Positions 9,375 through 17,404 of a stretch of 64,000 nt of DNA are shown here, piece after piece (within the stretch, counting starts at the first letter, position 1; every line of letters begins with the position of its first letter). The notes under the pieces were generated by a model, which saw nothing but the letters and a program-made list of their open reading frames with translations, was not told where the DNA came from and did no database searches. The stretch is from Micromonospora lutea. GTDB lineage: Bacteria; Actinomycetota; Actinomycetes; Mycobacteriales; Micromonosporaceae. Where the stretch lies: the NCBI RefSeq assembly GCF_016863535.1, contig NZ_BOPB01000001.1, forward strand, positions 1 through 64,000, given 5' to 3'. The position numbers and the translations under genes were made by a program.

Positions 9375-10446
9375 CTAGCGGCACCGATTCCCTCGGGCCA
9401 GCCCGCAGTTTCGCTTAGCCCCTCGTTCGATCTGGCACCGCCTGAAGGCCGGCACGGTCACGAGCTGAGGTTCCCCGGTTTGCCGGGTCGACGCCGCGGA
9501 CGGCGAGGTTTCCGATGCTGCGTTTGAGGTGGGACCAGACCTGCTCGGTGGGGTTGAGGTCGGGGCGTAGGCGGGCAGGCGGATCACGGTCAGCCAGTCT
9601 CGGGCGGAGATCATCTGCCGTATGGCGGGGCTGATGTGGGTGTTGAGGCTGCCCCAGACGAGCACGATCGGCCCGCGCAGCTGCTGGTGGGCGTCGAGCA
9701 GGCTGATGTAGTCACGTTCGCCGAAGCTGCGTCGTTCGTTCTTGCAGCCGCGGTGGGTGATGGTGCGGTAGATCAGCCGGGGACGCTGGCCGGGTTTGTA
9801 GCAGGCCAAGCCGGCGGTCGAGACTCGTCCGGATCCCTTGCCCGCCACCGGGATCCGTGGAGTGTGGCCGCGTCGGCCCCAGGTGTGGGCCTTCGGTGGG
9901 CGCAGCGTCTGACCGGCCTCGTCCTCGAAGCAGATCCACGCGTCGCGCTGCGCCGCTACCGTTTTCCCGCCGGCCACACCTCCCGCCGCCACGTCGCGAC
10001 CGCGGCCTCGTCGCGTTCGACGGGCCGATGCGACGGGACCTGCACCGACCAGCCGATGCGGTGCAGCAGGTACGACGTGCCGCGCAGCGTGTAGCGGGTA
10101 CGGAACATCCGGACGATCAGATCCGACACCCGAACCAGGGTTCTGATCATCGCCGAAGCCGTGCGCCGCCGGCCCCCTCATCCAACGCGTCAGCCAGCCG
10201 CCGCAGCCGAGCCTCATCCAGCCGGCAGCGAGATCCACCAGGCACTTTCGACGCGAGGGCGTCTTCGCCACCGGCCCGCCACCGCATACGCCACCCGTAC
10301 ACCGCAGTCTGCGACACCCGCAGCCTGGCCGCGACCTCCGGCACCGACACCCCCGCAGCGAACCGCCCCGCCGCCTGCCGCCGCACCGCCTCACGCTTGG
10401 CCCGCCCTCGCGCGGACAACCCACCTCCGTCGGAATACCTCATCAC
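9375..10446 (-). mobile_element. Degenerate IS630-family insertion sequence
   Basis: The transposase is spread over three minus-strand frames. It starts at ATG 10446 with an intact helix-turn-helix (FAAGVSVPEVAARLRVSQTA, then VYGWRMRW). It shifts frame near 10170 and again near 10145, continues as RVSDLIVRMFRTRYTLRG and TSYLLHRIGWSVQ, and shifts again near 9960. It then gives the catalytic DDE region (DAWICFEDEAGQTLRPP, WGRRGHTP, LVWGSLNTH). A last shift near 9570 gives APDLNPTEQVWSHLK instead of APTSTPPSRS. Some IS630 elements use one programmed shift, but four or more here mean a dead copy. I could not place terminal repeats or the TA duplication with confidence. Confidence 0.78.
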
Positions 10447-10694
10447 CCCGGCCTACAAAGATCAACGGCGAAGATCACGCCGAATCGCCGAGCCACAGTG
10501 GACGAACCTGGCGGCCCGGCCGGCCGTCGGCGACCGGCGCCTTTCAAGATCTGTAACCGTGCCTCATGGTCCGGGGCCGTTGCTGTCAGTGTTGCTGTCA
10601 ATCAGCTCGGCCGTATCGCCAAGTAGAAGGCCTTACCCGCCCTGACGGCCAATAGCAACTGGCCGTCCCACGCGGAGACTGAGACCCTTTCTCC

Positions 10695-11656
10695 GTGACC
10701 AACCCCCACCGCCCACACGAGCTCGACACCTGGATCGAGCAAACCACTAGCGAGATGGCGAGCGAGTACGAACGCATCCGGCAACGCGCCACGGAGGATC
10801 CAGGGACGGCCGGTGACGAGGGAGAGGAGAACTGGGCTCGGTTGCTGCGCGAATGGCTGCCGAGCAGCTACCAGGTACGCACGAAGGGTCGCATACTCGC
10901 TCATGATGGAGCCGCGAGCAGGCAGGTGGACGTGGTCGTACTCCGTCCGGGCTATCCCAGCAAGCTGCTCGACAAGAAGCTGTACGTGACCTCCGGCGTA
11001 GCGGCAGCCTTCGAATGCAAGCTCACCTTGACGGCTGCACATATCAAGGAAGCAACCCAGACGGCAGCAGAGATCGCACGTATGGCGGCTCCGCGTCAAG
11101 GAAGCCTTACAAAGAGCTTGTCAGCCCGATCGTATACGGCGTACTGGCGCACGCTCACGGATGGTCCAGTGACCACGTCGCCGTCGAGAAAATCAATGAA
11201 TATGTGGTGACGGGCACCCGGCAGCACGCCTTGCACGCGCGAGAGTTCCTCGACCTAGTTTGCGTCGCCAACACATGCGTAGCATTGAAGTCGACGCGCC
11301 TTACACGTATGGCAGCGGCAATTTGGCAGAAGCTGGGTGGCGAACTTAGTGAAGTGCCTGAACCATTGCATTGTTTCGTCGGATCTTTCTTCCCTGACAC
11401 CAGCAGGCCGGCGGTTGGATCGCTGCTCGCCTACCTCCTGATCAGGCTCGGATGGGAGGATCCTCAGGTTCGGCCGTTCGCTGATTACTTCCGTCTGGCG
11501 AAAATCTTCTCCCGCGAGTTCGGTGGGGAGGCCCCAGTACGTCCAACCGGCCTCACCCCGGAGACTGAGGCGGTAGTCCTCTCGGCGCCAGTCAACGAAG
11601 ATTCCGATGCACCGTGGCCATGGTCGTGGGATGAATGGGGCTTCTCGCTGGAGTGA
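10695..11656 (+). pseudogene. DUF6602-like nuclease-domain gene, one frameshift
   Basis: The gene starts at GTG 10695. The first frame has a DEGEENWARLLREWLP helix, then RQVDVVVLRP and AAFECKLTL. This is the D79...E107-x-K109 core of a PD-(D/E)xK fold as seen in DUF6602 proteins. After IARMAAPRQGS the frame goes out of register. Continuing one base off gives KPYKELVSPIVYGVLAHAHG and a normal C-terminus to 11656 (total ~320 residues). One base is missing near 11095-11110. The nuclease core is upstream of the lesion, so a truncated protein of 171 residues could still form. Such genes often sit in defence islands, but the substrate is unknown. Confidence 0.6.
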
Positions 11657-11989
11657 TCGGAGCTTGCAGCGAATCTCCTTGTCGAGCATTCGCAGGCCGT
11701 CCAGCCTTCCCCGGACGGGGAAAAAGTGGAGCGGTCGACTGAACGAGTCGCAGCGGCGGTGTCAGGCAGAGCCACACTCTGCTGTGCGGCGATCGAGTCA
11801 GTTACGGGGTGGCGAGCAGGCGCGGAAACCGGGCCTGACTAAAGTTACCGCAGGCGCCGGCAGATGAGTCCAGATGGCAGACGTTCCATCGTCCGCGGCG
11901 GACATTCCGCGATCCGCGCCCTCCCGCTCACGTGGAGAGTTGTGCGGCGGCGAGGCCTCGGCGCCACTCGGCATCGTGCCGTTGTCCGT
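11657..11989. other. 333-bp gap between convergent genes
   Basis: This gap lies between the DUF6602-like pseudogene (plus) and the HEPN gene (minus), whose 3' ends face each other. I see no convincing gene and no strong hairpin. Short frames here lack ribosome sites and look like noise. Confidence 0.4.
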
Positions 11990-12580
11990 TCAGTGTTCGG
12001 CCCAGGCGTCTGTGGCGGCGGGCGCGGTGATCACCTCGGCGGTGACCTGAGGGTGCGTGTTCAGCTTGGTGATGAATTCGCGACAGGTTTCGAAACAGTG
12101 GGCAAGGGAGGTCGCGGTGATAACGACCATGCCGTCGCGTACTGGCACGCCGATGACGCGCATCTTGCGGGGAGTCTCTCTCTCGAGCTGCTTTGCTGTG
12201 AAGCGTCCGAGACCATGAGCGACTGCATTGCGGACGAGAAAGCATGCCTCGAGGCTTTCCCATGCTGAGAGGTCAGCCACGTCGATGTTGTGCCGCCGCC
12301 GCAGGAGACCGATGACGTCGCTCCAGCCGCCGGGTGCTCGGCCAGGAGCCTCACCGGCGAGATGTGTCAGGAGAGCCTCGGTGTAGATCTCGACGATGCT
12401 GACCATCCGGAGCCAGCAGGCAGCACGGTCGGCTGACGCAGCGTCACTATCGAGGTTGACGCGATGGCGGGGCCGGTCACGTGAACGGCCGGCTGCTGTG
12501 GCGGTGTGTCGTGCGTAGGTGGTGATCAGCTCTTCGAGAGCGTCTTCGGTGACCTTGAGTGTTACGGGCTCTGGTGTCAT
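11990..12580 (-). CDS. HEPN-domain protein (predicted RNase), last gene of the pPIWI-RE/RT block
   Basis: This 196-residue, mostly helical protein has the HEPN signature R-x4-H as RNAVAH, with R117, N118 and H122. A polar residue directly after the Arg is typical of active HEPN ribonucleases. The motif lies in a helix preceded by ESLEACFLV, and a second long helix pair lies upstream (WLRMVSIVEIYTEALL). Its ATG overlaps the RT stop by four bases (ATGA), so it is translationally coupled to the RT. HEPN proteins commonly act as abortive-infection RNases or as effectors activated by a partner. Pairing with an RT suggests that the RT or its product controls this RNase. That link is inference; the fold assignment is from the motif. 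Confidence 0.68.
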   Translation of the reverse strand: MTPEPVTLKVTEDALEELITTYARHTATAAGRSRDRPRHRVNLDSDAASADRAACWLRMVSIVEIYTEALLTHLAGEAPGRAPGGWSDVIGLLRRRHNIDVADLSAWESLEACFLVRNAVAHGLGRFTAKQLERETPRKMRVIGVPVRDGMVVITATSLAHCFETCREFITKLNTHPQVTAEVITAPAATDAWAEH

Positions 12581-14082
12581 GACCGCGCCAGGATTGTCGC
12601 ATATAGGCCGCTCTCATCCCGCACGGCATCGTTGGTTTCCTGCGATACAGCCCCGTGGTGGTGCAGGCGTCGTAGCGCAACCAGGTACCAAGTTGCCAAT
12701 GACGACGGCTCCTCGTCGAGGGCGCGGACGACCTCCTGCGGCTCGATCTTGTTCGCGTCTGCGAGGGCAAGTGCGGCCTCGGCGCGTACGACAGGCTCGT
12801 ACCGTTGCGCACGGTTGGCCATTATCCAAGCGGTGAAAGGTTCGACGTCCATCAGGCCGAGTTCGCGGATAGCGCGGAGCAGGTAGAGCCGCTGCCAGTC
12901 GCTGAGGCTGACCTCCGTAGCGATCGCCGTAACTGTGCGGGTCACTGCAGGACGGTCGAGGTTAGCCATGGCCTTCAGATAGCGGAGTACATACGGCGTC
13001 GTGGACGCGGCGAAGGCGACGACATTCATCACTTTCGGCATCACGTCGACGGCCCGTCGTTCTGCGGGATCCGACAGCCTGATCAGGGCACCCCGGATGG
13101 CGCGGATCGCGGCACGGTCGGCCTCGTGCAGGTTGATCTGGTGGTCAGCAATCGTGCTCGTTGGCAGGTCGCGAGGGGTCACGGTCGAGTTGAGCGTGTC
13201 GAGCGCCCACTGCGGGTCGCTGTCGTCGTCATCATCGGCGTACTCGGGTACCTCATTCTCCTCCCAGTAGGCGCGGAACGACGGTGTGCGGGTCTTGGAT
13301 TCGTTGAGCGTCAGCCCGTTGTCGCGGGCCGCTGCTGCCAGATCGTCAAGCGCTCGTTTGGCGTCCTCGAACGTGTCGGTTGCGATTCGGAAGTCGTCGT
13401 TGAACCGCCACGCAGCCCACTGCTTACGACGCAGCGCGCGCAGCACCCGGCTCGCGTACAGGTCGGAGAGCCGATCCGAGGGCTCGAGCAGCTGAGGAAG
13501 TCCGTAGCGCCTACGCTGGACTTCGAGCAGGAGTTCGAGCAGACACTCGATCGTGGCGTGGTCCCCGGTACGGAGGAGTAGTTCGCGGGCGAGGATGTCA
13601 TGGTCGACGTAGTCGTAGAACGACGCGAGGTCGGCTTTCACTACGTACTGGACGACCGCGTTATCCGGCCAGGACAACTCGCTATGGCTGTTGGCGTCTA
13701 CACGGTTGCCCCGAGTTTCGGCGTACGTCAACGGCGCGTAGGCGAACGTCCGGTATCCCTCGTTGGAGCGGTCCACCTCGTGTTTGGCCTCGGCCATGAG
13801 CAGATCGGTTAACGCCCGGTAGGTCACTCGCTCGGCGAAACCCCAGAGCGCGACCGGCCTGCTGCCGGTCTCGGGTTTGGCGACCGCGACGACCAGACCG
13901 CGGCAAGGCGTCAGTCCGGCTTGGAGTTGGCCGGCGAGCCACGACGCGAACGCTGGAGCGCGCTCGTTCAGTTCGGCAGCGCCCGGTGACGACGGTATCA
14001 ACGGTTCATCGGCACTGGCCTCTCGGCGTGTGGCTCCTTGCAGATCGAGTCGGGAGAGGACGTCAGGTGGCACCGACTGCAT
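12577..14082 (-). CDS. Reverse transcriptase (defence-type RT) with helical C-terminal extension
   Basis: The protein has 501 residues. RT motifs appear in order: KPETGSRPVALW (~69-80, palm entry); motif A ADLASFYDYVDHD with D151; motif B GLPQLLEPSDRLSDLYASR (~194-212); catalytic box FNDD at 227-230 (usually YADD); and motif D GLTLNESKT with K263. Residues ~270-500 are helical and HEAT-like (RAEAALALADANKIEP), as in Abi/UG defence RTs rather than group II intron RTs: no maturase or HNH domain follows. No clear Shine-Dalgarno precedes ATG 14082, and an in-frame TAA lies immediately upstream, so translation is probably coupled to the preceding frame, which ends at 14063. It sits between the pPIWI-RE and HEPN genes. 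Confidence 0.8.
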   Translation of the reverse strand: MQSVPPDVLSRLDLQGATRREASADEPLIPSSPGAAELNERAPAFASWLAGQLQAGLTPCRGLVVAVAKPETGSRPVALWGFAERVTYRALTDLLMAEAKHEVDRSNEGYRTFAYAPLTYAETRGNRVDANSHSELSWPDNAVVQYVVKADLASFYDYVDHDILARELLLRTGDHATIECLLELLLEVQRRRYGLPQLLEPSDRLSDLYASRVLRALRRKQWAAWRFNDDFRIATDTFEDAKRALDDLAAAARDNGLTLNESKTRTPSFRAYWEENEVPEYADDDDDSDPQWALDTLNSTVTPRDLPTSTIADHQINLHEADRAAIRAIRGALIRLSDPAERRAVDVMPKVMNVVAFAASTTPYVLRYLKAMANLDRPAVTRTVTAIATEVSLSDWQRLYLLRAIRELGLMDVEPFTAWIMANRAQRYEPVVRAEAALALADANKIEPQEVVRALDEEPSSLATWYLVALRRLHHHGAVSQETNDAVRDESGLYATILARS

Positions 14083-14548
14083 GGCTTATGAAAGCACGCG
14101 GTGGGCCCAAACGGGGGCAGCGAACCTGGGCGCGATGGAGCAGGGCCTCACTTCCTGACCTCACGCTCAGCTGGTGCGTGAGCTTCCGCAGGCTGGAGAG
14201 CAGGCGGCCGTCTGGGTTGCGGACTTCGTAGCCGAGTCGCTTGAGCGTCGCGACCGCGGTGGCCGGGTTGGATCGGACCACTGCGGCGATCTGACGGATG
14301 CGGTATTCACGCCGGGTGGCATCGAGGACGTCCTTCCATCCGGGCTTGGGGTCGGGGATCCGCTCGACAAAATATGATGGGGTGGTCTGATCTGGCTCCA
14401 GGGCACTGGCCGTCGGTGCTTGGCAGGCTGAGCACCTCCTGCGGAGTGAGGAGGTGTCCAGCCCGTCCGCCTGCGTTCTGAGGGGGTCTTCAGAGCTCGA
14501 AGTCGAAGGTGAGCTGTACATCGCCTTCGGGTTCGGGTTGATCATCAA
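14063..14548 (-). CDS. Possible small gene between pPIWI-RE and RT (unrecognised)
   Basis: This frame fills the only sizeable gap in the operon. Its second half has strongly G/C-biased third codon positions and reads like protein: GWKDVLDATRREYRIRQI, then AAVVRSNPATAVATLKRLGY, then EVRNPDGRLLSSLRKL. This resembles a small helix-turn-helix-like or helical domain. It overlaps the pPIWI-RE end, and its stop at 14063 lies 20 bases inside the RT start. The overlaps match the operon's style. The start is uncertain: ATG at 14521 (32-base overlap) or 14545/14548. The first ~55 residues look like low-complexity sequence and contain a hairpin. The stretch could instead be a non-coding RNA used by the RT. 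Confidence 0.4.
   Translation of the reverse strand: MMINPNPKAMYSSPSTSSSEDPLRTQADGLDTSSLRRRCSACQAPTASALEPDQTTPSYFVERIPDPKPGWKDVLDATRREYRIRQIAAVVRSNPATAVATLKRLGYEVRNPDGRLLSSLRKLTHQLSVRSGSEALLHRAQVRCPRLGPPRAFISHAVGAT
14433..14456 (-). other. Hairpin in the pPIWI-RE/RT gap
   Basis: CACCTCCT (14433-14440) and AGGAGGTG (14449-14456) form a perfect 8-bp stem with an 8-base loop, between the pPIWI-RE stop and the RT. On the transcribed strand it also exposes or hides an AGGAGGT ribosome-site-like sequence. It could be a weak terminator/attenuator, an RNA control element, or part of a structured RNA template for the RT. Confidence 0.35.
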
Positions 14549-17369
14549 TGTTGTCGCCGTCGTCTTCGAGCGTGTCGTCGGCGGGTAGGGCGTATTGGTT
14601 GGTGAGTCGTGCGATGTGCATGATCAAGGGCCTGCTGAGGGCGGCCCGGTAGTCGTCAAAGCAGTGGCGTTGCTGGTGCAGAAACCCGGCCCAGTCTGCG
14701 GGGTCTTCACCCTCGGGGTGAGCGGCGACGACGAACTCGAGCAGTTCCGCGTTCCAGGCGTTTTTAGAAGGGTCGAGATAGTTCCTCGCACCCTCTAACT
14801 TTCCATCGGGAGAACGGCCGCCTGAGGGATCGGGAGCATCGGCCTTTGCTGGGTTCTCCTTGTAATGAGGCGTAAGTTTGGCCAAGTCGATGACGATGGA
14901 GCTGTGGGTAGCCGGCTTGTCGACCGTGCTGTAGTAGGCGCGCGTCTGCTCGGTGTTTCCGGTTCCGTCGTCGTGTCGCCACAGCCCGTCAGAGATGCCG
15001 ACGCTGTCGCCCTCGAAAGCCCATGAGTCAGGGGTTTCGAGGCGATCGTTGCCGCAGATCCGTACCAGCCTCATTTTCTTACCGAAGAGGCTGATTTTCT
15101 GAGGTCGCAATTCGCCGAGCTGGAGGTGGTCGGGCAGCATGTGAGCGTTCTGTACCGTAGTGAGTCGATACCGGATGTTGTGGGCTTCGGTCACGATGAG
15201 GGTCTGCGTGTTTCGGAACCGGGTTAGGGTACCCCGGATGAAGGCAGCGAGCCGCTCCTTCTGTTCGTCTTCCTTAGTAGGGCTAGCGCGGTAGTTCGTG
15301 CCTGCCAGGGTCTTGAGCAGGGTCGGGTAGGGCACCCAGTCGGCCATACCTTCGGCTTTGCCCATGATGTGCTTCTGACCGGGCCGAATCAGGACGGCGA
15401 TCGGGACGAAGATCTGGTGAGTATTGGTGTCGTCGTTGCGCCTTTTGACGACCCAAAAGGCGAGCTGCTCGAGGTCGTCGGGGATGGCGCTCTTGAGGCG
15501 ATGTTGCGGGACGAATCGGATGCCGAGTTGACGTAGGCAGTCGTCCCAGGCGGCTTCGGCCCTGTGTTGGTTGCTTGCTTCTTCTTTGTCGAGATCTTTG
15601 CCAGGAAACTCGTCGGGGCGGATGAACTGGCTGACCATGCCGGCGTCGGCGCAGCCCATGCGGATAGCGAATTTCGGGTCGGTGGTGCGTGCGTTGAAGG
15701 ATTTCGCGCCGTCGAGCTCGATGAGGGCTAGTTGCAGGGTGTCACCGAATTCCTCGGCCAAATCTTTCATCGCGGAGGCGACGAGTTTCCGGTGCGTGTC
15801 GACGGCTTCGTCGTGCTTCCGGCCGCGCCTGGGAACGGAGCCCTCGCCGAGCGCTGCGCCGAGCCTGCCGAGGGGGCGGGCGTAGATCGTGAGGTTGAGG
15901 TCTCCGACCTTCCATTTCCAGGTGTCGTTGCTGGTGGGTTGCTGATGGGGCATGTCGAGTAGTCGTTCGACGGTAGCGAGCAGGCGGTCCCGCATTCCCT
16001 TGCCATCGCCCTGATAAAGCAACACAACGGAGAGCCGGCCGTCGACCGCGGCGGCCAGTTGCTGGCGTCGGATGAGCGCGTTCGCCTTCGAGATTTCCGC
16101 GTTGGCGGCGTGGGCGGCTTCCTGCCTTTCAACGAGCTGGATGCGTTCCTCGTCGGTCTGGTCCTTCTTGTCCTTGGGGACGCTTTCGAGCTTGCTGAGG
16201 CTTCGGCTCGCCTTGCCACCGATGAGCACGCGGGTCAGGGGCTGGTCGAGGTCGAAGTCGGGCTGCAGGCACTGGCCGATCCAGCGGATGAGGCGGCTGC
16301 GTTCGGCTGGCATGATGCCCATGCCGACCTGGTGGTCGGCGCCGCGCATGGTGGTGTGGTAGGTGACGGCGGCAGTGACGCCATCTCGGCCGAAGATCCA
16401 GGCGTCTGACTTACCGGCGAGCTGCTCGGCAGCTGGAAGATTTTCCACGGCGCCGATCCGGTTGAGGATCTGTTCGGTGCCGCCGTTGCGCCAACCCATT
16501 TCTCGGGTGTCTCGGTCCCAGATCAGGTGAGCGACCGCGAATCTCTGCGATGTCGGTGCGTCGGCTACGAAGGGGCTGGTCGACTGTAGGAGGGTAGAAG
16601 CTCCCCAGCGGCCCTTGGTGTGCAGCTCGCCGCTGGTCCAGCGGCGGATGCCGGTGTCGACGTGTAGCCGCAGGGTGGGGTCGAACGCCTTTGTACGCAG
16701 TGCGATCTTGATCGTGGCGCTGTAGTACCAGGTCCGGGTGTTGCTGCCTTTGCCGGTGTGGTGTTCCAGCGGCGGCCAGGAGACGAGTTCGGCGTAGCCG
16801 TTGGCAGGATTGGCCGCGACCTGCCTGAACCGTATGGATCTGCTGCCGTGCTGGTAGGGCTGGCCGGCGATTTTAGCTGCGGCGTAGTCAGGCAGCAGGC
16901 TGAATAGATGAGGCTCCGGCACGGCGGTGTTGCCATCGGATAGCTCGTGGGCGAGCAGGTCGACGATCTTCTGCGTCCATTGCAAGGGGCCGGAGCCGAG
17001 TTTGGTGATTGTCGGAAGGACGAGCGCTTTGCCGTCGTCGGTGGTGGGCAGGTCGTAAAGCCAGGCGTTGATGAAAGTCCGCATGATCGCCGGCGGGAAC
17101 GGCTTCGCCGCGAACAACCAGGGGTTCCCCTCGTCGAGGTTGGCCCGGGTCGCGGTGGATACCAGATCGGGGGCGACGGTGCGCATCAGCGCGTTGAGGC
17201 GCCCGATCGGCACCTGCTGGGCACGCGCGCGTGATTCCGCGCGCCAACCGGCGGTGTACAGATCGAGGATGGGGCGGCGCCAGGAGACGGGGAAGGTAAG
17301 CGTGTGCAGCGGGATTTTGAGATCGCCTGCTGCCACGAAGGCTGCGGTCTGGGTGCGGTCGTAGCGCAT
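14490..17369 (-). CDS. pPIWI-RE family protein (prokaryotic Argonaute/PIWI relative)
   Basis: The protein has 959 residues. The N-terminal ~400 residues match the long pPIWI-RE N-region (X/MID-type; WYYSATIKIALRTKAFDPTL, HLIWDRDTREMGWRNGG). The PIWI/RNase H-like part follows from ~440. It includes LALIELDGAKSF (~547-557), DPKFAIRMGCADAG (~564-577), LIVTEAHNIRYR (~724-735) and, near the C-terminus, NAELLEFVV (~873-881) and FLHQQR (to ~R901), where the family's conserved Arg and Glu are expected. The Asp-rich tail is disordered. The start ATG 17369 has GAAAGG upstream. The family is predicted to bind an RNA-DNA hybrid or R-loop and act with the DinG helicase and REase encoded just upstream against invading DNA. 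It lies 35 bases after the helicase gene, in the same direction. Confidence 0.82.
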   Translation of the reverse strand: MRYDRTQTAAFVAAGDLKIPLHTLTFPVSWRRPILDLYTAGWRAESRARAQQVPIGRLNALMRTVAPDLVSTATRANLDEGNPWLFAAKPFPPAIMRTFINAWLYDLPTTDDGKALVLPTITKLGSGPLQWTQKIVDLLAHELSDGNTAVPEPHLFSLLPDYAAAKIAGQPYQHGSRSIRFRQVAANPANGYAELVSWPPLEHHTGKGSNTRTWYYSATIKIALRTKAFDPTLRLHVDTGIRRWTSGELHTKGRWGASTLLQSTSPFVADAPTSQRFAVAHLIWDRDTREMGWRNGGTEQILNRIGAVENLPAAEQLAGKSDAWIFGRDGVTAAVTYHTTMRGADHQVGMGIMPAERSRLIRWIGQCLQPDFDLDQPLTRVLIGGKASRSLSKLESVPKDKKDQTDEERIQLVERQEAAHAANAEISKANALIRRQQLAAAVDGRLSVVLLYQGDGKGMRDRLLATVERLLDMPHQQPTSNDTWKWKVGDLNLTIYARPLGRLGAALGEGSVPRRGRKHDEAVDTHRKLVASAMKDLAEEFGDTLQLALIELDGAKSFNARTTDPKFAIRMGCADAGMVSQFIRPDEFPGKDLDKEEASNQHRAEAAWDDCLRQLGIRFVPQHRLKSAIPDDLEQLAFWVVKRRNDDTNTHQIFVPIAVLIRPGQKHIMGKAEGMADWVPYPTLLKTLAGTNYRASPTKEDEQKERLAAFIRGTLTRFRNTQTLIVTEAHNIRYRLTTVQNAHMLPDHLQLGELRPQKISLFGKKMRLVRICGNDRLETPDSWAFEGDSVGISDGLWRHDDGTGNTEQTRAYYSTVDKPATHSSIVIDLAKLTPHYKENPAKADAPDPSGGRSPDGKLEGARNYLDPSKNAWNAELLEFVVAAHPEGEDPADWAGFLHQQRHCFDDYRAALSRPLIMHIARLTNQYALPADDTLEDDGDNIDDQPEPEGDVQLTFDFEL

Positions 17370-17404
17370 CGAGGGCCTTTCTGAACCGGTCCGAGCGTGG
17401 GCGG

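Noticed and set aside
9375..10446. Programmed frameshifting as the explanation for the IS630 transposase
   Set aside because: One shift would be acceptable, but at least four changes of frame are needed to rebuild the protein.
12577..14082. Group II intron reverse transcriptase
   Set aside because: No maturase or HNH domain and no intron RNA features are seen; the C-terminus is helical and the gene is translationally coupled to a HEPN gene.
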